This document shows positions 22,072 to 33,205 of a stretch of DNA of 64,000 nt, in pieces. The stretch spans positions 56,802,203-56,866,202 of the forward strand of contig OZ020313.1 in assembly GCA_963971305.1 (NCBI GenBank), written 5' to 3'. This DNA is from Arcuatula senhousia (lineage: Eukaryota; Mollusca; Bivalvia; Mytilida; Mytilidae). The notes below the pieces were generated by a model, which was not told the origin of the DNA, did not search any database, and was given only the letters and a program-made list of their open reading frames with translations. The stretch's first letter is position 1; the number at the start of each line of letters is the position of its first letter. Made by a program: the position numbers and the translations under genes.

Positions 22072-22239
22072 TTACAGATATTGAAAGAAATGAGTAAGTC
22101 CCTGTGGCTGCTGCTTGCTTTTTAACTTTCTCAATTCTTGGATGAGAGTTGGTGTATCTCCTTTAGTAAAAGTATTGTTTGCTGACGAATTGTTCTTGGT
22201 GTAAGCTACATTATCTCTTGATAGAATTTCTGTTGTGAT
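22072..22239 (-). CDS. Possible terminal exon or short ORF (55 codons), unidentified
   Basis: The minus-strand frame from 22,239 to a TAA at 22,072-22,074 reads ITTEILSRDNVAYTKNN... and ends ...LKSKQQPQGLTHFFQYL. The composition (charged, glutamine-rich, helix-like C-terminus) is more protein-like than neighbouring frames. An acceptor-like caacag at about 22,225-22,235 could open the exon. It abuts the start of duplicated block 1. No homology was recognised; it may be chance. Confidence 0.25.
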   Translation of the reverse strand: MTTEILSRDNVAYTKNNSSANNTFTKGDTPTLIQELRKLKSKQQPQGLTHFFQYL

Positions 22240-22504
22240 TCAGTCATTTTCGCACCCTACTTAGTTTTAACATAAAACATCTTCTCAGTTTATGCTGATT
22301 GGTCATTAAGATATCTTTTTGATTTCTATCATGTCTAGTATCAATTAATCCAAGATGCTTACACAAATTTCTGAGTAAATTTTGAAATTCATAAAAAAAC
22401 ACAATTAATCTAAAGCTGAATTGTACGTATTTGACACTCTTTATTTCAAAACAAGAAAACATGTTGTCCTTAATGAACAAGTGTACAAGTTAGAATAAAT
22501 TTCA

Positions 22505-23800
22505 TTAAAAGTTTGTAAAGTGTGCTACAGCAAGCAGGAACTGCTTACTCTTCCGGAGCACCGGAGTTCACTCTCGTTCACGTTGCTGAATGCAGTTTTG
22601 TTGTTATGTATGTATGTATGTTTCATGTTATGGGGTTTGCTTTGTTGCAATGATTTTTATCTACCGGTTCTGTCTTTTTCTTAACGGGGTTATGATGTTG
22701 ATTACCCCTTTGGTACACCTTGGCTTCTTTGTACATGTTGCATCATTTACATCAACAGTGTATGTATTGCAACTTACTAGTATTTGATATGGTCAGGGCT
22801 TGTACTAATTTTTCCAGCTTTTTTAACCCGACAACGCTGTCTTCGTGATCGCCTTTTAGACCAAGGTTATAAGAATATATGTCTCGTATAAAGTTTCTCT
22901 TTCAATATCAGCAACTGGTAGCAAATGTAAAATAATGACAGTTGAAATGATTCGTAATTGCTTTAATTCGTTTGTGACGTTTGTGTATCACAACAATGTT
23001 TGTTGTGTTTTGTATTACCAGACCCCATGATCGCAAAGAAAGAGGAAAGTTTGGCACCATAAAACCTGGTTCAACCTACCATTTCTTTTGAAATGCCCAT
23101 ACCAAGTCATGCAGTACCATTACGATCTTCAATTTCTCTGGTATGTCTTTGCCTTGTTTTATCTTTTCTTCTTGGTATGAGGTTGATCATTCCAGATCAG
23201 TAGTTTTGTTATTACCTTTATTTTCATTCTTAGAGTACGGTGACTTTTATATTAATTCAAATGATTACTTCAACTTTCCAATCGTCAAGTTTCCCTTCTT
23301 GTGTTTCGCTCCAGCTTATGGAGTTAGCGTATCACAATTGATCGTTACTCCAGAGCTTGCAGAATTCTATCAATTTCCTTGGAAGAGCGCCACGTTTTGA
23401 CACTTAAATAGTTAACACAAGGTGATGTTGCTGCTCGGTTGCTCTCGTCACTCAAGACATTTTACAGAAGACAACATGCACTGATAGACAAATATCGGAT
23501 TTCTATCTCTCAGATGAGAGAAAATGTTGGTTTGTCACAGGTTTTTTTTGTGTGTCTTTTTTACAGGATTTTACACACTGAATTGGAATTAAGTGGTGCG
23601 ATGAAGGTGCTATAGCAGGTAGAAACCGCTTACTTTGCCGGAGCACCTGAGTTCACTCTCATAACGACTAGAGTTCGCGTTGTTTATTGATTATCAGTAG
23701 TTTTGCGTTCCGTGTTTTATATATGTTGTTACAGATATTGTTATATACATTCAGATGTCCCTTTGGTTCCATTGCTTCTTTCAAAACAGAGGATATTTGT
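22505..23800 (+). pseudogene. Decayed reverse-transcriptase tails with 3'UTRs
   Basis: 22,505-22,790 is a 3'UTR piece with cttccggagcaccggagttc. 22,830-22,925 translates as an RT C-terminus (QRCLRDRLLDQGYKN) with stops, followed by the aacctggttcaacc 3'UTR at 23,060-23,220. 23,240-23,400 encodes a DYFNFPIVKFPFL...APAYGVSVSQLI remnant. 23,440-23,560 has a KTFYRRQHALIDKY-like block and then another cttactttgccggagca 3'UTR to about 23,800. All belong to one dispersed family. The paralogous stretch is 55,130-56,215. Confidence 0.7.
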
Positions 23801-24295
23801 TTATATGCTCTGGTAATTATGCATTAAGTTTTAAACATTTAAACTTATCTATAGTCAAGAATTTTGCCATTTTCTGTTTCAATGAACACAATGTATGAAA
23901 AAACTATAGCGCATTTTTTATTTCTTTTATTTTGCCACTTAAAAGTTTTAACCTTTTGTCCACTTATTTTCATTAGTTGTATCAACATGTATTAAGCATG
24001 GAGATGTTTATTTAAAAAAATACATGAACGTGATGTTACAAAAAAGTATCCAACCGTATTTTGTTTGGTGTTGTTGTTGTTGACAAAATTTTATCATTTT
24101 TATAGATTTTTAAAAAAAATTCCCTTAAAATGCAGATATACTTCATTAATAACAATTTAGGGTTTAAATTTCATTTAATTTAGTTATGTGAAAATTATTG
24201 AGTAACATTTTACAGAAGGCAAAATAAAAGCCTAGATAAAAATTTAGCCATTAACTCATTTTCAAAACAAATCCAATTAAATTCATCTGCAATTT

Positions 24296-24760
24296 TTACA
24301 GATTTTTTGATCAGACACTGGTTTCTTCGTGACCGACTTTTGAAGCAGGGCTATAAGAAAATACGTCTCATACGATCACTAAAAAATTCTTTCTTCGTTA
24401 TCAGCCACTAGTAGAAAAGTTCAAAATTGAGTTAAAAGATATGATAGTTAATTGTTTTAATTAGTGTTTGACTGGTCTGCTGTACTGAGATGATCACCTA
24501 AATATCCTTATTGTGTCTCACAACTATGTTGTGTTCTATGGTCATTACCGGATCCTAAGATCGCAATGGAAGAGGGAGGTTTGGCGCCATAAAACCTGGT
24601 TTAACCCACCATTTCGTTTGAAGTGCCTGTACCAAGTCAGAACCATTGCGATCCACCAGTTCTCCATTATGACTGATTCGTTTTTGTCATTTTCTCTGGA
24701 CTATGAGATTGATCATTCAAGTTCGGTAGTTTTGTTATTACCTTTATTTACAAATTAGAG
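24296..24760 (+). pseudogene. RT C-terminus and 3'UTR of the same dispersed family
   Basis: Plus-strand translation gives RHWFLRDRLLKQGYKKIRLI-like sequence near 24,310-24,390, followed by a few hundred bases of 3'UTR ending agttcggtagttttgttatt. It is almost identical to the inverted copy at 52,620-53,060. 5'-truncated and inactive. Confidence 0.7.
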
Positions 24761-24928
24761 TCCAAACTTTTTTATTTGTTCATGTTTTAATTTAAAACCA
24801 CATGTTTGTATAGTAACGATTAAAAAAATGACTTTACCTTGTACAAAGCTTATAATTGGTCATAATTAGAAATTTAAGTGCCAAACAGTCCAAAAAACTT
24901 AAACAGAATATAAAAGAGTAATACACTT

Positions 24929-26623
24929 CTAATTCACTTTGTAAAGAAATAACTTCTGCGCCCAGTTTGTCACAAGAACACGGTTAGTATTCCTATCATA
25001 GTCTATTGCACATGGATTACTCAACCCATTTATTCTAGTCAACAGTTCGGAGTGACGATCACCGTCTGGTGATATAACGATAACGTTGTTAGTGTTAACT
25101 CCTACAACGTACAAGTACCCATAGGTATCAATGGAAATTCCACGAGGTTTACGCAAAACCGTCTCATCCTTAGATTCCCACTTTGTTGTGCCGTCCATGC
25201 TAAAACAGGTCACGGTATGGGCATCATTGTTAGTATAGTAAAGTTTATCTTGATATGTTGTGATGTAGGAGCACCATGACATGTCAGGTATCTCTTTGAT
25301 CGTCGTTATCTTCCCACTGTCTATATTCATTCTACATATCCCGACATCCTCGGCACAGTAGAGAAGGTTTCCGTCCTTGTATGTAATGCCGTAGTTCTTT
25401 GTGTTGGTCGGAATAGATCGGATGATCTTTCTGCTGTCTATGTTGACTATATTAATAAAGCATTTGCCGTCCGATCCCGATGTTACTGCCAAGGTGTTGC
25501 TGGACGGTATATGTGTTATATCAATGACACTATGAGGTTTGACATTAATCTGACAGTCTACAGTACCGTCCTCTGTCATCACTATAATACATTTATCGGC
25601 GTCATTACTTGTTACGGCGAATCTACCACCAGGAAGGAAACAACATCCCCACAACCAGTCTTTCTTTACATCAATGGATCTGATGAGATCAAGTCTTATA
25701 CTGTCAGTTGACCTGACACTGGGTACATGTAACTGTGCCTGTTTATCTTTTCTTTTCTTGAGAACAACGCTGCATGGATTAAATCTTGTGGAAACGCGAC
25801 CAAACGTTGGTAAACTGTTTTCTATACTCTGTAGTGATTTGTCTAGTTCGAGAGACATGGATATATGGTTAAGATCCCCACTTGAAATAAGACTTTGAAG
25901 ATATTCATCATCGGACGACGTTAGCTTCTCTGTTCTCTTCATTGATAGAAAGATTTGTAGGTCGGACGCGCGATCCTTCAGGGCTGATAAACTATTCCTC
26001 ATCTCTTTAATTTCCTGTTCTTTCTTTTCTAATGATGCAACCAGTGTTTGGATTTTGGAAGTGTGTAATTCTTCTAACTTCTTCAGTTCGTGAAACATTT
26101 GAGTTTCGAGTTTGTCGAGGTGTTCGTTCATTTTTCGTCTCGTTTTACGGATTTTAGCTTGAATCTTGATCGTCTCTTGTTTTATTGATGATATGTTCTG
26201 TCGTCGATTTTCAATGATCAGTGCGACGTTTTCTTTGTTTTCCTCTAGCTTCGCCTCGCATTCTGCCAAAGCATTAGAATTTTTCACTCCACCGACTACG
26301 TCATCAATAGATAACATGTCTTTACATTCCTTATGTTTTCCGAAAGTACACGTTAGACAACAGGCACATTGGTGTTCGCCACAGTAGGTTTGGTAGCGCT
26401 TGTTGTGCTCCGGACAGGTATTAGATATTTTCAGTACGTCGGTAGGAAGATGCTTGTATACTTCAATGGGTGTCATCTGGTGCTCGTTCGATCCTTTAGA
26501 GGCTAAATGTCGCGTTTGACACTCGATGCATAACGCCTTGTCACAGTTCACACACCAAACCGTGGACGGCATCGACTGTCCGAGAGTCTCACACACCCCA
26601 CAGAGAGACCAGTTACTCGCCAT
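24929..26623 (-). CDS. RING-less TRIM-like protein: two B-boxes, coiled coil, beta-propeller (copy 1)
   Basis: A 564-residue protein in one uninterrupted coding exon. Residues 8-48 form a first B-box-like zinc site (C8, C11, C24, C27, C32, C35, H39, H48). Residues 70-100 form a second (C70, H73, C81, H84, C89, C92, H97, C100). Residues ~125-235 are a charged heptad-rich coiled coil (TQMFHELKKLEELHTSKI and neighbours). ~300-564 has repeating blade-like segments (ISIDTYGYLYVVG, VTNWAQKLFLYKV) typical of NHL/six-bladed propellers. There is no RING finger, so ubiquitin ligase activity is not predicted; such proteins usually act as scaffolds in signalling or immunity (family knowledge). The start ATG follows an acceptor-like gttttcag by 9 bases, implying a 5'UTR intron. 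No stop or frameshift is present. Paralogue: 57,543-59,234. Confidence 0.92.
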   Translation of the reverse strand: MASNWSLCGVCETLGQSMPSTVWCVNCDKALCIECQTRHLASKGSNEHQMTPIEVYKHLPTDVLKISNTCPEHNKRYQTYCGEHQCACCLTCTFGKHKECKDMLSIDDVVGGVKNSNALAECEAKLEENKENVALIIENRRQNISSIKQETIKIQAKIRKTRRKMNEHLDKLETQMFHELKKLEELHTSKIQTLVASLEKKEQEIKEMRNSLSALKDRASDLQIFLSMKRTEKLTSSDDEYLQSLISSGDLNHISMSLELDKSLQSIENSLPTFGRVSTRFNPCSVVLKKRKDKQAQLHVPSVRSTDSIRLDLIRSIDVKKDWLWGCCFLPGGRFAVTSNDADKCIIVMTEDGTVDCQINVKPHSVIDITHIPSSNTLAVTSGSDGKCFINIVNIDSRKIIRSIPTNTKNYGITYKDGNLLYCAEDVGICRMNIDSGKITTIKEIPDMSWCSYITTYQDKLYYTNNDAHTVTCFSMDGTTKWESKDETVLRKPRGISIDTYGYLYVVGVNTNNVIVISPDGDRHSELLTRINGLSNPCAIDYDRNTNRVLVTNWAQKLFLYKVN

Positions 26624-26764
26624 CTTATTAATCTGAAAACATAAGTGAAGCGTGAATTACAAAAAAAATATATAGCGTCCAAGCAATGGCTGACTTTTTG
26701 GGGTGCATGTCAGTCCGTACAATAACAATTTAAATCATTATTTATATTTGTCATTGCCTACAAA

Positions 26765-26773
26765 GGTACTTAC
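26765..26773 (-). promoter_or_regulatory. Candidate 5' splice site of the copy 1 leader exon
   Basis: On the minus strand this reads gtaagtacc, a strong donor, about 130 bases upstream of the acceptor that precedes the TRIM-like ATG. In copy 2 the aligned position (about 59,428-59,438) reads ggtccttgg and has lost the donor. Confidence 0.4.
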
Positions 26774-26941
26774 TTGGTTGGCTAAAATAAATGTATCTCA
26801 GTCTATTTCTTCTTGTTCTTTTGATTTGTTAGATCATATCCGTGTTTTTAACATGTTAAGAGAACGGTCATTATTTATCAGCTGAGGGGCTAGAATTTTT
26901 AAGGGGGGGTTAATGTCTGAGTTGTGGGGGTCATTTTTTTT

Positions 26942-27470
26942 TAGTTTAGCCTGAATCGCTCAGCTGGTCTTGATGTCAAATCTAAGGAGACTTTTGTATA
27001 GCTAAATGAGCTGAACATTTAAGCAAGCAACAGCTTTTCTCTATCTGCAATAGTTTTCATACTGTAGGGCAAAAACATGAAAAAATGCTATTTTTCACCT
27101 TTAAAGGGCCGTAACCCCAATAAGGGATCATCTGACAACTTAGACCAATTGGAGACTTTTGTAGAACTTTTGATGCTGAAGCAATACCATGGCATCAGCT
27201 TTCATCTATCTCTTATACTTTTTGAATTACAGGCCAAAAAAAGTAGTCTGACCCTCCTGTTCTATTTTAGCCAGGGCTGCCATGTTTTTTGACGAATCAA
27301 AAATCCAAACACAGCTTTAATGCAAGACACCCTAAGGATCAATCATACCAAGTTTCATTGAATTCTGTTCAGTAGTTTCAGAGAAGAAGATTTTTGAAAA
27401 ATTGTTAACAGACGACGACGGACGCCAAGTGATGGCAATAGCTTAAAAGTAAAAAAATTGAGCTATTTTT
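26942..27470. repeat. Dispersed repeat, copy-1 specific
   Basis: Begins with a cctgaatcgctcagctgg end motif. The interior has ggccgtaaccccaataagg, and the far end has ttcagagaagaagattttt, gacgacgacggacgcc and aagtgatggcaatagct. A relative of its right end lies at 37,350-37,460. Block 2 lacks it. No ORF of note. Confidence 0.55.
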
Positions 27471-27736
27471 GGCTTTTAACATCTGTAATTCGCAGATTAT
27501 TATTATGTACAATGAGAAGTTAGATATAGGGATATTTCATGTCTTCAAGGTATTCAACAAAAACTCAGAGCCCAGTGAAGTTCTTTTGCTGGCTTTGGAT
27601 CATCAGTAACCCAGATAAAAACTTAGTAACCATATCATCATTAAAAGACTCCCTGCTCGTATCTAAACCGGGTACTATACATGTGTATGTCTTAAACACC
27701 CTTTTTCGTTGGTATTTAATGCTGCCTCATGCGGTA

Positions 27737-28769
27737 TTGTAAGATTTAATATTGTCCCTCATTTTAATATGTCCTTCAGACAATTTAAAATGGTATATAC
27801 TGTCCAGGGACATAATATTGTTATGAAATAATGTCCTGGACACTTTAAATCTATGAAATTGTGTCCATAGCTATGAAAAATTGTCCTTCATATTAAATGC
27901 AAGAATAGACAAACTATTTCTCTATTAATACCTGAATACTTACTCAGCAATATAATAATTCATTATTTTATGATAATATTATGACATATCAAAATGGGGA
28001 ACCTTATTTAATCTCAAACCTGAATCTATGAAATAATGTCCATGTCCATGAAAAAATGTCCATCATAATGCAGGAATAGTCATTTGAGATTTTTCCCAAA
28101 AATATAAGTGTATTATTTAAGAAGCATTTACAAATTAAGGACATGAAGGAGAGACATATAAATACATTTTGTAACTACAATAAAAAAGTTATCTATGCAT
28201 TAAAGGTTATTTTCTAACACTTATTAACATGATAAAGTATTTATTAATTATCACCTAATGATTAAGTATGCTGTTGCAGGGATTGGGAAGGCAGCAGGCT
28301 ATGACTATGAGCCATTGGCACATTAAGAGTGAAAATGGCCCCCTCTCATCTGGAATATAAGGAAAAAGCCCGTTGAAATTTAGAATTTCTGTGAAAAAAG
28401 TTGTGAAGGGCATTTTGCTTTTAATTCCATCCAAATCCCTGCTGTTGTTTCTTGATCCTTTTTCTGGCATATTTTTCATTTTGATGTTAACAATAAAAAT
28501 CTGTTTTGAATGTATAGTATTGAGCCTTATAATAATGAAATTTAGTTATACAATCACTAATTATTGAGTTAAAGAAAAATACTGTAATATTGCATAATGT
28601 CCACTAGAGCTGTCATTTTTAAAAGGACGATTCTAAATGGCATAAGAAGATAAAAAATGTCCACCTAATGGACACTATTTAATAGCAGGGGACACTTGGA
28701 AATAGCAACTTTTCTGGAAAATACTGTCCTCCTGGACACTTTATCACAAGACACTTTTTTGCCTTACAG
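27737..28769. mobile_element. 1.03-kb TA-flanked nonautonomous element (block 1 only)
   Basis: Block 2 at 60,311-60,325 has the intact target gcggtatatgggtc. In block 1 the same site is gcggTA, the insert, then TAtatggg, so a TA duplication is directly visible. The ends are short inverted repeats (ttgtaag at the left, cttacag at the right). The interior is rich in tgtcc/ggaca words and has no transposase-like ORF. TA targets suggest a Tc1/mariner-type source transposase (inference). Confidence 0.75.
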
Positions 28770-30571
28770 TATATGGGTCATTCTTTAAAAAATGTACATC
28801 TTTCGAGGTAGATCAATTTTACGATTAGAATTGCTCACAGAAAGTTTGTAAATCATTTTTTTGGTATCAGCTATCATTTCAGCAACCAAAACAAGGAAAA
28901 AGCAAAAAAAAAAACAAAAACTAATCAAATGTATTTTGAAATTGTTGACGTCAGTGTCCTTTAGGGTTAATATAGCTGTCTTTGGTGTTACCACACAAAA
29001 GCGTTGTTATACAAGAAAACTCAAATCGTTTATTTTAATATTCATGCATAACTTTCCACGTAGGGATAGAATAACTACTTTGATATTTACAGAAATAAGA
29101 TTTGCTCAACATTTATTTTTAAGTGCATCATAAGACAATAATTTTAAACTATTTAGCAAACAGTTCAAAACTAACTAACATATCAAATGCAATATATATG
29201 AAATTTCATTTCTTCATTGACATTTTAATGAACAATATATGGTCAACGAGTTTCAGTGGCAAAATATCATTGTTCAGAGTAATATGTGCTGGCAACAATT
29301 GGGAAAATTAAACTGGTAACATCAGGGACATTGCGTAACATCATGGAAATACAAGAGCAATAAATAAAGACTTCTTGACAATAAATGTTTATCTTAATGC
29401 AATTAATAACATGTTTTGGAGCATTATCTAATAAATTCTGTAGATGGACTATCTTTAGCATTAAAATATCGAATTTAATGACTTGTTAAACTTCATGGAA
29501 TGTCCTCTTTATTTACGGTTTTTGTCTTTGATGTTACCACTATTTTAGCAACAAATACAAGATTTTTTTTATTTCCAAAGAATTGACACAATTGTGTTTC
29601 GAAATTTTTAGTTGTATATTTTTGAATTTGTGCAATTTGCTAACTAATTGAATGAAACCAGATGATTTGTTGTACCTTCAAAAACATGTCCTTTATGTTA
29701 CCAATAATGTATCAGCTGTCACTGACAAAATGTCCCTCCTGTTATTGAATCTCAAGTCGAATTATTTATTTAAACAATGAACTCCGAGAAAGGAAATGTA
29801 TTTATAGCACTCTATATGGCTAATATTAGTAATAAGAGCCATTTTAGTGCTTTTACATATGTAAATCAGTAACCATATAGAATGAAGACAGATTAAAGAC
29901 TCTTTTTTTTATTAATAATGCGTCTGTCCTATTACACTTTTGTACAGCAACATCAGGGACAGTAACAACAGGGAATTACGCCAATATTGCTAAAATTATT
30001 AAATGATCGTGTCTTCATTCCTTTGGGTCTTAGATATGTTTGGTCAAGATGTCAAATTTCCTGAAAACAGCTACAACCAGCGGTAACATTATGGACAAGG
30101 AAAACAATTACGCCTCCAATTAAACTTACATAGACGATCTTCCAAATATTCTTTACCTTGTAATGACAATATGTAAATTTTTCAAAGTAACTGTAACTTA
30201 CATAAATGGATGTGTTTGGATTCTATGTACTTACTTGTGGCCTGATAAGGATATTTCTAAAATTTATTTTTACAGATGGGACATTTTGTGATTAGCTAGA
30301 AAAAAAATATTTCCACAATGTCTATCCCATATATTTTTATAAATTAGACAGAAAGATGACCAAAGCAAAACCTATCATGATTTCCAAAGTCTATTACCAC
30401 ATTATCCTATTTTGTATGCACTCATAACATAAAAAATACTTGAAAGATAGGCGATTCTTGTCATTTTTTAAGTTTTAAAATAGCACTGTCATGCCATTTT
30501 TAAAGATAGTGTTTTTTATGTCAGTAGTGCATCTTGGTGCATATTGTACTCAAGACAAAAGATAGTGTTAA

Positions 30572-30831
30572 GGCACGGACCATTTGATTTTCTGGGGGGG
30601 GGCCTGGGATTTTACATTGAGCTTTGCGGGCCAGATTATTTTTTTCACACACATATTAAGCAAGGAAATTTTGTTGGCAAGATTATTTATTTTCAATTGG
30701 CAAGATTGAAACCAGATTATTTTTTTCAACCTAGGTGCTGGCCAGATTATTTTTTTTTCAAAAATCAGGGCCGGGAATTTTTTCTCAAAAAAATCCCAGG
30801 CCCCCCCCCAGAAAATCAAATGGTCCGTGCC
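30572..30831. mobile_element. PIF/Harbinger-like MITE, copy 1
   Basis: 260 bp, flanked by TAA (30,569-30,571 and 30,832-30,834). Terminal inverted repeats of about 42 bases start ggcacggaccatttgatttt. The empty target is seen in block 2 at 62,571-62,583 (agtgttaaaactcg). A 3-bp TAA target and a GG-start end fit PIF/Harbinger. Internal copies of gccagattattttttt recur. The overlapping open frames on both strands are by-products of the inverted repeat. Confidence 0.85.
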
Positions 30832-31618
30832 TAAAACTCGTTTATACGTGGAAATATTTTGACTGATGCGTAATGTGGACATTTTTTTAGAATGAGCCAT
30901 ATAAGTTTTTAAAATAATATTTTTTTAATTACTGAGTCTGTCACTAAGGGAATGAAATTAATAATTTACATTTATATTTTTTTTCGTGCACCGGGATTCC
31001 CCATGAATCGAAAGTACAAAATGAATTATCATTTATGTCTAATTTGATTGCTTAAGAAATACAAGGTTACAATCATAACCATATTTATAATGACCATACG
31101 AAATTTTACTCACTTTTATGCCAAGGCTAAAGCACAATATTCGTTTTGTTTCATTTTCATGACTGGGCTTGCCTGGGTACACTTCCTTGTATATAAGTCA
31201 TATATTCAGTGACGTATAACTGAATTATCTATCACATGGTTTGTTAAAAATAAGACATTTACTTTAAACGTGCGGGAAAATTTTAAATTAAAAAAACTGC
31301 ATGAAATATTTTAGTGAAAAGGTTTATAAATTGAAGTTTGACTGAGACTGAAATTCTGAGCTCTCTCGTTTAAAAAAGAAACACATTTAAGTTAATGTTA
31401 TGTTTATTTCAATTATTAGTCTATCATAGACGTGTATATTATAATTTTAATATACAGGGTATGGTACTATGTATTATATTTCACAACAAGAAATAACTTC
31501 TAAAGTTTTGAAATTAATTATTATTATGAGGAGCAATATTGTTTTATGTGGAAAAGTAAACTCGTCAATGATTGCAAATGAAGATCTATAGATCTATAGA
31601 ATTATAATTCTTATCAGA

Positions 31619-31969
31619 CATGCGTTCATGCGTATACTCATTTCTGATTGGTCGAAACGTCATTGCCAGATCCGTTCATACTTTCATGAACGCCTCTGCC
31701 TCGTTTCCAATGTAAACAAATATGGTGGCGATGACTTCGTCCTAAATAACGAATTGTTTCCGAATTTATTTATTTTTCTTTTAAAAAAAAAAGGTATAAA
31801 TTTGAAGAATTATAAGGATTGAACACCTATTTTCGGTCGTTCATGCATGTATTAACGGATCTCTTCACTCACAAACTATATCATGAACGGCCTTCGGCCA
31901 TTCATTCAGTTTGTGAGCTCCAAGATCCGTTCATACATGCATGAACGACCGAAAATAGGTGTTCAATCC
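31619..31969. mobile_element. Foldback-type insertion in copy B
   Basis: Copy A at about 150 is uninterrupted. B has about 350 extra bases between two tataat copies (31,613-31,618 and 31,970-31,975). The left part has a 64-codon open frame (31,628-31,822) without recognisable motifs. The right part is a long palindrome (31,815-31,970). Confidence 0.65.
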
Positions 31970-31970
31970 T
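31815..31970. repeat. ~156-bp near-perfect palindrome, loop ggcc-ttc-ggcc
   Basis: Left arm aggattgaacacctattttc; right arm ends gaaaataggtgttcaatcct. The apex is near 31,894. The architecture (long arms, GC-rich TTC apex, located at one end of the insertion) matches 4,892-5,020 although the arm sequences differ. Confidence 0.85.
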
Positions 31971-32437
31971 ATAATATTTACAGCATGTGAACCAAGTCTT
32001 CACGGCCACCAAACGGTCAAATGAGGCGAAAGTCGGTTAATCTACCTGTAGCATGGAGATTAATGCGCTAGAAGTCTGTTAATCTAGTTGGTCATTTAAA
32101 GACGGTTAATGCTGTTTGACCCTAAAAAAAATATATTCAAAAATTGATACCCGGTACATGTTATTGCTACAAAAAAGTTCATTTTTCATTTACTTCTCTT
32201 TATTCCTCTCTTCATCTCTTTAGATGATACAGTCAATAACGCATCCTTCCAACGATATGTTGATATAGAAATGTAAAAGTTCGGGTTGCTTGCTAATAAT
32301 TAAATTCACATTTTTGTTTTGAAAATTCATTATATCAATCGAATTGTTATGTATACATGTTTAACTTTTTATTGAAATGTATCAAAATCTGCATAATTAT
32401 TTTGTTTCGGTTTTCATCTTTTTAGACAATCATTTTG

Positions 32438-32899
32438 AAAACTGTGAAGAAGGCTAATAACATGCTGGGTTTTCTCAGAAGAAACCTGAAGGTCAGTAAC
32501 CAGGACACAAAAACTGCAGCATACAACTCTCTCGTCAGACCAACAGTTGAGTACTGTTCATCAGTATGGAGCCCGAACACCAAAGAGTCCATCCTTAAGA
32601 TTGAAATGGTACAACGACGAGGAGCGAGATATGTCACCAACCACTATAGAAACACCAGCAGTGTAACATCAATGCTAGAAGAACTGGTATGGGAGAGACT
32701 GGAAAGTAGAAGGAAGAAATGTAGACTCATCATGTTGTATAAGATCATCAACAACCTCATTGACATCAGAGCAGAGGAGTACCTTAAGAAACCAACCCAC
32801 CAGACTAGAGCAACCCACTCCCAGAAGTACCAACATTTCTCAGCCACCACCAACTACTACCCTCAAACGGGAGCTATCTACTTTATCTATTTAAGTTAG
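32438..32899 (+). pseudogene. CR1-like RT C-terminal fragment
   Basis: Encodes KTVKKANNMLGFLRRNLKV, then YNSLVRPTVEYCSSVWSP, EMVQRRGARYVTNHYRNTSS and VTSMLEELVWERLESRRK, then KCRLIMLYKIINN. This is the thumb/C-terminal consensus of CR1-type LINEs. The expected FPRTIRDWN-type ending is replaced after the TNYY segment by a short divergent tail and stop, so there is a deletion or frameshift near 32,860. It is not a functional gene. Confidence 0.85.
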
Positions 32900-33205
32900 G
32901 GTCGTCAAGCTGTAAGTAGTACCTAGTGAGGCTGATAGTGCTGTGCTGGTTGGGTGTATGCCCAGGGGCCGCTACGGTAGCCAGATTGGACTATTGCTGA
33001 AGGTATGAAAATGCAGCTTGACAAATCTTTTCTCCTATCCTCACTATCTTTCTGTCTTTTCTATGTTCAGTTTCTTTCTCAATTCTGAACAAGCCTATGA
33101 TTGCATTATATTTATTATTAATTTATTAAATTCAAAATTTTTGTGCGCACCCCCATGCAGTAATAGTCAATGATGACGGCAGCACGTACCATGTAGATGT
33201 AGAAT
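32438..33205 (+). mobile_element. 5'-truncated CR1-like LINE insertion
   Basis: Copy A reads tcattttgaatttgtaaag at about 611-629. In B this is split by about 768 bp. The insert begins inside an RT C-terminus and ends after a 3'UTR with a gtagatgtag tail. Practically no target duplication can be seen. Confidence 0.85.

Larger units (their letters stand above)
22260..31330. repeat. Segmental duplication block 1 (pairs with 54,795-63,065)
   Basis: From the gctgattggtcattaagatat region (about 22,290) to atgcgggaaaatttta-type sequence (about 31,290), the order and orientation of sequence match block 2. It includes retroelement tails, the TRIM-like gene and the long non-coding stretch upstream of it (28,785-31,300 versus 60,320-63,030). 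Private insertions: 26,942-27,470, 27,737-28,769 and 30,572-30,831. 28,770-30,560 contains no gene that I can support. Confidence 0.85.

Noticed and set aside
30544..30900. 96- and 110-codon frames on both strands with repeated PDYFF-like words
   Set aside because: They lie within the Harbinger-like MITE and reflect its inverted and internal DNA repeats.
31628..31822. 64-codon ORF in the foldback insertion of segment B
   Set aside because: No motif, and absent from segment A. It may be a decayed fragment, but nothing supports a protein.
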